Below are positions 1 through 6,822 of a stretch of DNA of 64,000 bases, piece after piece. The stretch's first letter is position 1. Each line of letters begins with the position of its first letter. Where the stretch lies: contig CBDANW010000002.1 in NCBI GenBank assembly GCA_965197825.1, positions 2,352,527 through 2,416,526 of the forward strand, in the 5' to 3' direction. Position numbers and translations under genes: made by a program. The notes under the pieces were generated by a model. It searched no databases and was not told the DNA's origin. It was given only the letters and a program-made list of their open reading frames with translations. This DNA comes from CBDANW01 sp965197825 (lineage in GTDB: Bacteria > Acidobacteriota > Vicinamibacteria > Marinacidobacterales > DATDRI01).

Positions 1-209
1 TACCCGTTGCGTCGTCCCTTCTCCTTCGTCGTTGCCGGAGCGTTCTCATAGTAGTTTCGACCCAACGCCTCCGTCACCTCGCGCTCCAACGCATATTGAA
101 GCATCATCTGAGCTCCCGACCGGACGATCTCCGAGAGATTCATCTCCCCAAATACCAGTTGTTCCTCGAACTGCTTGAGCAATCGCTGACTCGGTAGTAC
201 CTTTCCCAT
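1..209 (-). CDS. IS256-family transposase, N-terminal part (partial)
   Basis: The N-terminal ~69 codons of the same transposase that is complete at 44575-45825. The start is the ATG whose complement ends at 209, preceded on the minus strand by a GGAG ribosome-binding site about 9 bases away. The visible part starts MGKVLPSQRLLK and includes the early helical segment of the family. The catalytic DDE region lies beyond the window edge, so nothing can be said about activity of this copy. Confidence 0.85.
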   Translation of the reverse strand, partial: MGKVLPSQRLLKQFEEQLVFGEMNLSEIVRSGAQMMLQYALEREVTEALGRNYYENAPATTKEKGRRNG

Positions 210-307
210 GATGTATGGTTCTCCTTTTCTGTCCCCATGACGGGGACGGGTTTGAGCTTGGGGAACCATACATCGTTTTTCTTTGACAGGAATCTTAAGA
301 CATCACC
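1..307 (-). mobile_element. Right end of an IS256-family element (copy 1, cut by window start)
   Basis: Every base of 1-307 matches 45617-45923, the transposase-5' end of the complete IS256-family element at 44524-45923, as far as I can read them side by side. Identity stops abruptly after CATCACC at 307, which is the outer edge of the terminal inverted repeat. The flanking 308-315 (GGTCAGGG) would be one copy of the 8-bp target duplication; its partner lies outside the window. The window start inside a repeated IS suggests an assembly break at the repeat. Confidence 0.93.
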
Positions 308-828
308 GGTCAGGGGACCGCGAGGCCTTTGCGCAGCTAGTGGATCGCCACAAGGACGGCCTGGTCAACTACCTCACCGGCCTGACCCGCTCTCGGGATC
401 GGGCGGAGGAGCTGGCCCAGGAGTCCTTTCTGCGCCTATATCAGCACTCCGCCCGGTATCGGGAGCAGGGCCAGTTCGTACCTTTCTTGTTTCGGATCGC
501 GACGAACCTGCTGCGATCGGAGGAACGGCGGGCCCGGCGCTGGCGTCTTCTCTCGATGAGGTTTTCGTCGAATGGTCACGATCCGGGGCCGACACCCCAG
601 GCGCGATTGTTGAAGGAAGAGGCGAGCGAGCACGTCACTCGAGCACTGGCCGAGCTGCCCCTGAAATACCGTTCTCCTCTAGTGCTTCGGGAGATCGAGG
701 GGTGGTCCTACCGGGACATCGCCTCGGCGCTCGGCTACGGGGAAGGGACCGTCAAGTCCCGAATCAACCGCGGCCGAACGTGTCTGCGTCATCTTCTGGG
801 TCCGTATTGGAATGGAGGGCAAGGATGA
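283..828 (+). CDS. ECF RNA polymerase sigma factor, 5' end replaced by IS
   Basis: Sigma-70 family, ECF type. Region 2 is present (SGDREAFAQLVDRH, then the RAEELAQESFLRLYQ helix that contacts core and the -10 element), as is region 4 (LPLKYRSPLVLREIEG, SYRDIASALGYGEGTVKSRINRGR, a helix-turn-helix). The reading frame opens at TTG 283, but its first eight codons are IS256 terminal-repeat sequence. The native protein begins upstream of the R-S-G-D motif and has lost only its first few residues and its own start and promoter. The stop overlaps the next gene by ATGA, so the two were translationally coupled. There is no ribosome-binding site before 283. A TTGACA sits in the IS end at 283-288 facing the gene, but I see no good -10. 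It is probably silenced, or weakly expressed from the IS. Confidence 0.85.
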   Translation: MTGILRHHRSGDREAFAQLVDRHKDGLVNYLTGLTRSRDRAEELAQESFLRLYQHSARYREQGQFVPFLFRIATNLLRSEERRARRWRLLSMRFSSNGHDPGPTPQARLLKEEASEHVTRALAELPLKYRSPLVLREIEGWSYRDIASALGYGEGTVKSRINRGRTCLRHLLGPYWNGGQG

Positions 829-1259
829 AGGACGAAGACATCGAGAAACTACTCCGCTCGCTGCCGCGGCAGAGGGCATCAGCCGAGTTCACTCCTCGCC
901 TACTAAAAAGGTTGGCCACGCCATCGTCACAGTCGACCACTGCGTGGCTACGAGCGCGACCGCTTCTTGCCGGAGCCGCGGCGCTCTTGCTGCTAGGTAC
1001 ACTCACCGCCGGGATGCGGCACTGGTACGAGCTCCGGGAGCGAGCGGAAGCCGCTCAGCGCATCGAGACGCTTCGAAGCGAATACGAAGCGCTCGAGAGA
1101 GAGCTCGACGAGCTCCGATCGCTGGCGGCGGCGTCTCAGCCGGTCGTGGAACTGGGTGGCACGGAGAGCGTGGACATCCTGCTCGATCTGAGGACACTAA
1201 ACGCTGGGGCCGGGCAAGATCAGCAGGCTCGTCCGCAACGGGTCGATTATCGACGGTAG
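825..1259 (+). CDS. Membrane-anchored anti-sigma-like protein
   Basis: A 144-residue protein starting at ATG 825, four bases before the sigma stop. The N-terminal ~45 residues are soluble and charged (MKDEDIEKLLRSLPRQRA). One membrane helix follows (residues ~48-63, LLAGAAALLLLGTLTAG), then a periplasmic coiled coil rich in Glu, Arg and Leu (RIETLRSEYEALERELDELR). The order sigma - short single-pass protein is typical of ECF sigma/anti-sigma pairs. However, I see no HxxxCxxC zinc site, so the anti-sigma role rests on position and topology. An overlapping longer frame from 237 exists but its upstream part is antisense to nothing known and is rejected as the start. Confidence 0.7.
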   Translation: MKDEDIEKLLRSLPRQRASAEFTPRLLKRLATPSSQSTTAWLRARPLLAGAAALLLLGTLTAGMRHWYELRERAEAAQRIETLRSEYEALERELDELRSLAAASQPVVELGGTESVDILLDLRTLNAGAGQDQQARPQRVDYRR

Positions 1260-1302
1260 GATTAGAGATGATTCAACGAACAACCAACAGGAGAACACAA
1301 GA

Positions 1303-2058
1303 ATGATGAGAGCGAAGAGCAAACTGCCGAGATGGATGTCTTTTCTTATGGTCGCGTTTCTTGTACCGAGTCCCGCCTTGTGGGCGCAGACGGGTTCCGA
1401 TAAACAGGTTGACGTGGTGGCCCCTCGTTTCGACTTCCTCTTCAACCGCTACCTGGCCGAACCCCCGGGGCGGGGATACCTTGGCGTGCAGCTCTTGAAC
1501 CTCACTCCGGAGCTCCGGATCCATTTTGGAATCTCCGAGGATGCCGGCGTGATGGTGGCCAAAGTGGAACCGGGTAGCCCGGCGGAGCAAGCGGGAGTCC
1601 AGGTCGGAGACATTCTGACCGAGATCGACGGCGAGAGCATCGAGTCTCCCATGATGCTGAGCCGCTACATTCGGGGCAAAGAGGAGGGTGACTCGGTGAG
1701 CCTAGGGCTCTGGAGAGAAGGAGGCGCGCAAGCCGTCTTCGCGACCATCGCCGAGCGCGAGCGAAGCGCGGTTTGGTTGGGCGGTTCCGACTCCGGGGAA
1801 CACGGAGTCCGCGTTGTCGAGAGCGGGCCGTTTGTGTGGGATGGGCAGGACTTCCGGATCGGCGACGAAGACTTCACTGCCGCCTTGGGCGGGGCGATGG
1901 AGGGTCTAGAAGAACACTTCAATAGCGAGGAGTGGCAGGAACGCCTCGAGCACATCCAATCCATGGATTGGGAGGGTATGCGCCAGAGAATGGAAGAGCT
2001 CGGATCGCGACTGAAAGCGTTAGAACAGGAGCTGAACCAGGAGGAATCGAAGCAGTAG
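1303..2058 (+). CDS. Secreted PDZ-domain protein
   Basis: Starts at ATG 1303 behind AGGAGA. A signal peptide (residues 1-29, ending LWAQ) is followed by a PDZ domain at about residues 55-135: the carboxylate-binding loop region GYLGVQL, then VEPGSPAEQAGVQVGDILTE, the classic second half of the HtrA/DegS PDZ fold. No serine protease domain is attached. The C-terminal ~70 residues are acidic and helical. It follows the ECF sigma/anti-sigma pair by 43 bp. PDZ proteins often control regulated proteolysis of anti-sigma factors (known for DegS/RseP systems), so a sensory role in the envelope is a reasonable inference. Intact. Confidence 0.8.
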   Translation: MMRAKSKLPRWMSFLMVAFLVPSPALWAQTGSDKQVDVVAPRFDFLFNRYLAEPPGRGYLGVQLLNLTPELRIHFGISEDAGVMVAKVEPGSPAEQAGVQVGDILTEIDGESIESPMMLSRYIRGKEEGDSVSLGLWREGGAQAVFATIAERERSAVWLGGSDSGEHGVRVVESGPFVWDGQDFRIGDEDFTAALGGAMEGLEEHFNSEEWQERLEHIQSMDWEGMRQRMEELGSRLKALEQELNQEESKQ

Positions 2059-2099
2059 AACGAGCTTGGAAACGAAAGGCTTGACTCTACGACATCAGG

Positions 2100-3194
2100 T
2101 CATTGGACGGCACCCGTCGCGTCGTCCGATGAGCCCAAGGTGTTCACGAAGAGCGTTTGCGTCGGGTAGGCGAACTCGATGCCTTGCTCGGCGAAGCGCC
2201 GATTGATTTCCAGATTGATGGCTTGCTGGATGTCCATGAAGATGCCGTACTCCGCGCGGAGAACGTAGTAGACGATTTCGAACTGGAGGGCGCTATCGCC
2301 GAACGCCTTGAAATGGGCGCGATCGAAGCGGGTCATGTCCTGAGACTCGATGATCTGGCGGAACATGTTGGGAATGGCGGCCAGCTTGTCATTGGGTGTC
2401 CCGTACACCACTCCGATCGTGAAGAGGATACGACGCTCTTGCAGGCTCTTGAAGTTGCGGAGGCGGCCGCCCAGTAGGTCCGCGTTGGGAAAAATGATCT
2501 GCTCTCCCGACAGGCTTCGGAGGCGGGTCGTTCTGACCCCGATCTTTTCCACCGTTCCGACTTCCTCACCCACCACCAGAAAATCTCCGGTGACGAACGG
2601 CTCGTCGACGAGGATGGACAGATAGGCGAAGACGTCGCTGAGGATGTTCTGGAGCGCCAGGGCCACGGCGATGCCGCCAATCCCCAGACCGGTGACGAGG
2701 GCGGTGATGTCGACTCCGAGGTTGCTGAGCGCGACGAGGAGGACGAACACCCAGAGCACGAGCCGCGCGAGGAATCCCATTCCCGCGGTGGCGGAAGCCG
2801 GCGTTCGCGGGTGCATCTCGGTGTAGCGATTCACACCGAGCGCGACGATTCCGTTACCCAAGCGGCCCACTTGGAAGAGGAGCAACACGATGACGACGCG
2901 CCCGAGAGGGCCGGTGATTTCGTCCGAGATTCCGGTGCCCGCGAGGGCGAGGTAGAGAGCCAGGACGACCAGAAGCGACTTGAGCGTCGATTTCAACGCG
3001 TTCTCAAGAACATGCCCGAAGGGAAGCAGGTCTCTCTGGTTCCGGATCAGCTTGAGGCGGTTCAAGAAGACAGCCCGCACGGAGATCAGCACCAGGGAGA
3101 GGAGCAACCACAATCCCAGCGCGAGGAGCCACCTCGAGAGGGAGGCTCCGAAGATCTCCTGTCTCAGAAACTCGTGGTCGAGAAACTCCAGCAT
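2100..3194 (-). CDS. Small-conductance mechanosensitive channel, MscS family
   Basis: A 364-residue membrane protein. After an N-terminal membrane section (helices near residues 20-40, 60-85, 95-115 and 145-165) comes the pore helix and gate region GLGIGGIAVALALQNIL. The beta domain of MscS follows (SILVDEPFVTGDFLVVGEEVGTVEKIGVRTTRLRS, then IIFPNADL), and finally a cytoplasmic alpha/beta domain. These are the diagnostic MscS blocks. The start chosen is the ATG at 3194 because the frame upstream of it (to 3353) has no membrane or signal character and runs into the divergent promoter region. A GAAGG lies before 3194. It would release solutes on osmotic downshock. Divergent from the CoA-transferase genes. 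Confidence 0.9.
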   Translation of the reverse strand: MLEFLDHEFLRQEIFGASLSRWLLALGLWLLLSLVLISVRAVFLNRLKLIRNQRDLLPFGHVLENALKSTLKSLLVVLALYLALAGTGISDEITGPLGRVVIVLLLFQVGRLGNGIVALGVNRYTEMHPRTPASATAGMGFLARLVLWVFVLLVALSNLGVDITALVTGLGIGGIAVALALQNILSDVFAYLSILVDEPFVTGDFLVVGEEVGTVEKIGVRTTRLRSLSGEQIIFPNADLLGGRLRNFKSLQERRILFTIGVVYGTPNDKLAAIPNMFRQIIESQDMTRFDRAHFKAFGDSALQFEIVYYVLRAEYGIFMDIQQAINLEINRRFAEQGIEFAYPTQTLFVNTLGSSDDATGAVQ

Positions 3195-3351
3195 TTCTTT
3201 ACCTTCTCGCGTCGGAACGGGGCTAACCTCGATCCGAAATCGCTTGCCTATTGTTTCGGAACGGGGCTGACACAGCAACCGGCTTGCCGGGCTTGCAAGG
3301 CGACCGGATTCCGCACATATTCTTGGTACTCCTGATTGTAAGTGTGATCCC

Positions 3352-4206
3352 ATGGCTGAGTTGACGACGCTTCGGGAAGCCGTGTCCGAGTTGGTGCGAG
3401 ACGGTCAGGCTCTCGCGCTCGAGGGCTTCACCCACCTCATCCCGCACGCCGCGGGCCACGAGCTCATTCGCCAGGGCAGAAAGACCTCACGCTCATCCGG
3501 ATGACCCCCGGACGTCGTCTATGACCAGCTCATCGGGATGGGATGCGCGAAGAAACTCGTGTTTTCCTGGGGCGGTAATCCCGGAGTTGGATCGCTGCAT
3601 CGGTTTCGGGATGCGGTGGAGAACGGGTGGCCGAAACCGCTTCAGATCGAGGAGCACAGCCACGCCGCCATGGCCAGCGCCTATACCGCCGGTGCCGCAG
3701 GTCTACCCTTTGCCGTCTTTCGCGGTGATGTCGGCTCGGACCTCTCCAAGGTGAACCCGATGATCCGGCGCATCGAGTGTCCTTTCACCGGGGAGGAGCT
3801 TACCGCCGTTCCCTCCAAACGACTAGATGTGACCATCATCCACGCCCAGCAGGCCGATCGCCGGGGCAACGTGTTGATCTGGGGAATCGTCGGCGTCCAG
3901 AAGGAAGCCGTTCTGGCAGCGGAGCAGTCCATTGTCACGGTCGAGAAGGTCGTCGACGAGCTCGAGGCGCCAGCGAGCTCCGTGGTCTTGCCTCACTGGG
4001 TCGTGACCGCCGTCTGCGAGGTTCCCGGGGGAGCCCATCCCTCTTACGCGCAAGGCTACACGACGAGAGACAATGCCTTTTACAAGGACTGGGATGCAAT
4101 CTCTCGTGACCGGGAGCTCTTCGCGAATTGGATGCGGCGGCACGTCGTCGAGACGGCGGACTTCGCCGACTATCGTGCCAGCCTGAGAAACTTACCCGAT
4201 GCGTGA
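3352..4206 (+). pseudogene. CoA-transferase subunit A (GctA/AtoD-like), frame disrupted by two compensating indels
   Basis: Family I CoA-transferase alpha subunit. ATG 3352 gives MAELTTLREAVSELVRDGQ, then GFTHLIPHAAGHELIRQG. At ~3482 one base is missing, so the expected DLTLIR is read out of frame and TGA 3502-3504 appears. A fifth C in the run at 3504-3508 restores the original frame, which stays open from 3538 to 4206 (GMGCAKKLVFSWGGNPGVGSLHRF and onward). The downstream part is well conserved, including SHAAMASAYTAGAAGLPF. The net frame is unchanged, so this is either a recent pseudogene or two base-calling errors; the first indel is not in a long homopolymer. It overlaps subunit B by 8 bp, as in functional operons. 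IpdA-type ring-cleaving hydrolases share this fold and are an alternative assignment. Confidence 0.8.
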
Positions 4207-4954
4207 GAGCGCCTTCACCGCGGAGGAGATGATGACCGTTGCCGCGGGCCACGGACTGCCCAACGGCGCGGTGTGCTTTGTCGGCATCGGGTTGCCCAGC
4301 TCGGCAGCCAACCTTGCGAGGATGACTCACGCTCCGGATCTCGTTCTCGTCTACGAGTCGGGCACGATCGACGCAAAGCCCGACGTGCTGCCTCTGTCGA
4401 TCGGCGACAGCGAGCTGGCGGAGACCGCCTCCACCGTGATCTCGACCCCGGAAGTGTTCCGCTATTACTTGCAGGCCGGGCGGATCGACGTGGGCTTTCT
4501 CGGCACGGCGCAGATCGACCGCTTCGGTAACATCAATACCACCGTCATCGGGGACTATCAGAAACCGAAGGTGCGGCTTCCGGGAGCGGGTGGCGCTCCC
4601 GAGATCGCGGCCTCTTCCCGTGAGGTGTTCGTCATCGTGCGTCAAAGCAAGAGAACGTTCGTGGAGGAACTGGACTTCGTGACGTCCGTGGGCTGGAAGG
4701 AGCGCGGCCTGGATCGCGCGAAAGGCGTCACGCGCGTCGTTACGGATCTAGGCATTTTGGAACGGGAAGCCGGCGGGAGTGAATTGATCCTGAAGCAGGT
4801 CCATCCGGGCGTCACGGAAGATGAAATAAGGGAGGCGACAGGATGGAACCTGAAGACGGCGCGGGATGTGACCGAGACGGAAGCTCCGACCGCCACCGAG
4901 CTGGCCACGCTTTGCGACCTTCACAAGCGGACCACGCGGGCCCACGCACACTAG
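4199..4954 (+). CDS. CoA-transferase subunit B (GctB/AtoA-like)
   Basis: Beta subunit of a family I CoA-transferase, 251 residues. Visible marks are the glycine-rich GIGLPSSAANLA near residue 35, VYESGTI near residue 55 (the position of the catalytic Glu-containing S/ExG motif in the family), GFLGTAQIDRFGNINTTVIGDY near residues 105-125, and GAGGAPEIA. With subunit A it would move CoA between a dicarboxylic or 3-oxo acid and acyl-CoA, or, if IpdB-like, cleave a ring in steroid breakdown. The specific substrate cannot be read from sequence. The gene itself is intact, but partner A is disrupted and the neighbouring MaoC gene is deleted, so the pathway is probably non-functional here. Confidence 0.85.
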   Translation: MRESAFTAEEMMTVAAGHGLPNGAVCFVGIGLPSSAANLARMTHAPDLVLVYESGTIDAKPDVLPLSIGDSELAETASTVISTPEVFRYYLQAGRIDVGFLGTAQIDRFGNINTTVIGDYQKPKVRLPGAGGAPEIAASSREVFVIVRQSKRTFVEELDFVTSVGWKERGLDRAKGVTRVVTDLGILEREAGGSELILKQVHPGVTEDEIREATGWNLKTARDVTETEAPTATELATLCDLHKRTTRAHAH

Positions 4955-4969
4955 CTCTTGGCCAGCGTG

Positions 4970-5223
4970 TCATTCGTTCCGCGATTCGTGGTCCGGTGTG
5001 AACGTATAGCACCAGGCTTCACCTTCCAGCACGGTTTCTCCACCTTCACCGGTTACCCGGATGCCGAGCTGTGTCACCGGCTTGGTGTCATGGACCTTCA
5101 GGATCTCCGCCTCGGCGGTAATCTTGTCGCCGATGGGTCCTCCGCGTATTTCATGACGTGGTCCTTGGAAAGCGTCGCGCTGCGGCTCGCCCGTTGACCG
5201 ACTCGCCAGCCCCTTTGGCGCAT
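4970..5223 (-). pseudogene. MaoC-like (R)-hydratase remnant with internal deletion
   Basis: On the minus strand an ATG at 5223, behind AGAAAGGAG, begins MRQRGWRVGQRASRSATLSKDHVM, the start of a MaoC/hot-dog hydratase. At about 5132 the sequence jumps, in a different frame, to GPIGDKITAEAEILKVHDTK and ends CYTFTPDHESRNE at 4970. This is the C-terminal strand region of the same fold. The catalytic block with the Asp and His (usually D-x-N-P-x-H-x-D) is missing, so this is a true deletion, not a sequencing slip. It lies convergent to the CoA-transferase genes and would have hydrated enoyl-CoA in the same pathway. It is too short and broken to appear as an open frame. Confidence 0.75.
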
Positions 5224-5413
5224 GATGGCTCCTTTCTCGGGGGGGCAGCCGATGCTACCCCCTTTCGGAAGTTACGGTATATTAGAGGTTTATCTAGAGC
5301 TGAAGCTAGTCAGACGGCGGTTGGCGCCGAAATAGAATCCAGGTGGTGGACGTCTTGTATATAAGAGACTCGGACTCTACGCCCGCGTGGGCGTTTTCGC
5401 TCGGAGGCGGGTT
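5224..5413. promoter_or_regulatory. Divergent upstream region of the ECF-sigma efflux operon
   Basis: 190 bp between the MaoC remnant (minus) and the sigma gene (plus). It is visibly less GC-rich than its surroundings, with a G7 run at 5241-5247, a TATATT-like stretch at 5277-5282 and TGTATATAAG at 5356-5365, the latter about 50 bp before the chosen GTG. ECF operons are commonly autoregulated from this position, but I cannot assign a specific -35/-10 pair with confidence. Confidence 0.35.
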
Positions 5414-5974
5414 GTGGACTCGGATGAGAAGCTCCTCACTCGTTTTCTAGGCGGGGAGGAGGAGGCCTTCGAGGCTTTGGTCGTGCGCTACGAGGCGCCG
5501 CTCAGGAAGCTCGCCTATGGTTTGGTCAGAGATTGGGGGTTGGCCGAGGACGTCGCGCAGGACGCTTTCATCCGTGCCTACCGGAAGGCGACTACATTCC
5601 GTGGAGGCACATCCGTCAAGGCCTGGCTCTACCGGATTGCGATCAACCGGGCGTACGACGAGCTGCGGCGGATCCGACGGAAGAAGGAGGTCCCGCTGGG
5701 AAATGTGCCCCTCCCCGAGCGGGGACGGGCGTCCACGGAAGCGATTGCCGAGGCGAGAGAGCTGCAAACGAAGATTGCTCATGCGCTCGCGCAGTTACGA
5801 CCAGAGTATCGCACGCCGCTGGTAATGCGCGAGATCGAGGGGATGACCTATCGGGAGATCGCCGAATTTCTCGACTGGCCGCTGGGAACCGTTCAGATTC
5901 GGATTCACCGGGGTCGGTTGGAGTTGAGATCGCATCTGGCCGAGTTGAAGGAATTCATATCGAAGGGAGAGTGA
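5414..5974 (+). CDS. ECF RNA polymerase sigma factor (intact)
   Basis: A sigma-70 ECF factor of 186 residues. I prefer GTG 5414 (gives VDSDEKLLTRFLGGEEEAF) because GGAGGCGG lies just upstream; GTG 5387 is a longer alternative. Region 2 is complete: EEAFEALVVRYEAPLRKLAYGL, AEDVAQDAFIRAYRK, and VKAWLYRIAINRAYDELRR. Region 4 reads LRPEYRTPLVMREIEG then TYREIAEFLDWPLGTVQIRIHRGR. It is the first gene of a seven-gene run that includes its zinc-finger anti-sigma factor and two RND pumps, so it most likely drives this operon in response to envelope or toxic stress (inference). Confidence 0.93.
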   Translation: MDSDEKLLTRFLGGEEEAFEALVVRYEAPLRKLAYGLVRDWGLAEDVAQDAFIRAYRKATTFRGGTSVKAWLYRIAINRAYDELRRIRRKKEVPLGNVPLPERGRASTEAIAEARELQTKIAHALAQLRPEYRTPLVMREIEGMTYREIAEFLDWPLGTVQIRIHRGRLELRSHLAELKEFISKGE

Positions 5975-5978
5975 GACG

Positions 5979-6431
5979 ATGACTTGTAAGCGATGGGAGC
6001 CGCTTTACTCGTCTTTCCTGGATGGGGAGATGTCCACCGCAGATGGAGCTGCATTCGGCGAGCACTTGGACGACTGTGTCTCTTGCCGCGATGCCCTTGA
6101 ATCGTTGCGCGGGCTTTCCGAGATGCTGTCGGTTTCCGTGGAGCCGGATCCCGGATTCGTCGCCCGCTTTCGCGCGCGCCGAAGCGAGGAGTTTGAGCCT
6201 GCTGGGCCCGGATTCGTTTGGAGATGGCTGGCCGTGCGATTGGCGACCTTGGCCGTGGCGGCGGTCCTGGTAGCGGTTGCGGCCGTTTGGTCCTCCGAGC
6301 CGGAAGTGGAGCTGCGGGAACTGGAGGCGAGCGAGCTCGGCATCGGCTTGTCACCGGAATACGAAGAGACGGCGCTCATGAACCCCGTCCTGAGCATCGC
6401 CTTGGATCCGTTTCCGGAAAGTGAGCCTTGA
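5979..6431 (+). CDS. Zinc-finger anti-sigma factor (ZAS/RsrA-type), single membrane span
   Basis: A 150-residue protein four bases after the sigma stop, behind GGGAGAGTGAG. The N-terminal anti-sigma domain carries the HxxxCxxC zinc motif (EHLDDCVSCRDAL, residues ~27-39) plus an upstream C at residue 3. A membrane helix follows at about residues 84-104 (LAVRLATLAVAAVLVAVAAVW), with an acidic outer tail. In the ZAS family this domain clamps the sigma factor and releases it on signal. Gene order (sigma then anti-sigma with coupling) supports this. Intact. Confidence 0.88.
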   Translation: MTCKRWEPLYSSFLDGEMSTADGAAFGEHLDDCVSCRDALESLRGLSEMLSVSVEPDPGFVARFRARRSEEFEPAGPGFVWRWLAVRLATLAVAAVLVAVAAVWSSEPEVELRELEASELGIGLSPEYEETALMNPVLSIALDPFPESEP

Positions 6432-6432
6432 A

Positions 6433-6822
6433 ATGAAGTCGGTATGGCGCAAATGGATGTGGGCCAGTCTTTTACTGACGCTCATCGTGGGGATGGGAAT
6501 GGGCGTGGCTTTCGATCGGCTCGCGCTCGAAGGAGACGGCCGCGGCGGGGATCGGCGGAACCGGGGTGGGAGGCTGGCCGCGAAGCTCACTAGTGAGCTA
6601 CAGCTCACTCCCGAACAACAAGTAAAGGTAGAGGCCGCCCTTGCATCCAATCGGGAGCGGGCGCGGGAGTTTTGGCGCGAATCCCAGTCGGTCTACGAGA
6701 CCTTGCGGAAGGAGTTTCGCCAAGACATCCGTGCGCTGCTCAACGCGGAGCAACAGGCGCGCTTCGATGAAATGCTCCAGCGTGATGACGAGAGGCGTCG
6801 GAGGAGAGAGGAAGGTCGATGA
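6433..6822 (+). CDS. LTXXQ-like (Spy/CpxP-type) membrane-anchored periplasmic protein
   Basis: 129 residues from ATG 6433; GTG 6421, overlapping the anti-sigma stop, is an alternative. An N-terminal membrane anchor (WMWASLLLTLIVGMGMGVAF) is followed by a basic linker and a helical domain containing ELQLTPEQQVKVEAAL, the LTxxQ signature of Spy/CpxP and heavy-metal-sensor-like proteins. It ends in a second amphipathic helix (LLNAEQQARFDEML). In Spy/CpxP the helices form a chaperone or sensor cradle in the periplasm. The 3' end overlaps the first RND gene (ATGA). Placed between the anti-sigma factor and the pumps, it may sense misfolding or metal stress. Function inferred from motif and context. 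Confidence 0.75.
   Translation: MKSVWRKWMWASLLLTLIVGMGMGVAFDRLALEGDGRGGDRRNRGGRLAAKLTSELQLTPEQQVKVEAALASNRERAREFWRESQSVYETLRKEFRQDIRALLNAEQQARFDEMLQRDDERRRRREEGR

Noticed and set aside
283..311. Complete outward promoter in the IS256 end driving the sigma gene
   Set aside because: TTGACA is present at 283-288 but the position of a -10 (306-311) reads CCGGTC-like sequence, so only a possible -35 can be claimed.
237..824. Long plus-strand frame that overlaps the sigma factor gene and joins the anti-sigma-like gene
   Set aside because: Its upstream part is the +1 frame of the sigma gene and has no conserved motif; only the part from ATG 825 has coding character and the expected coupling.
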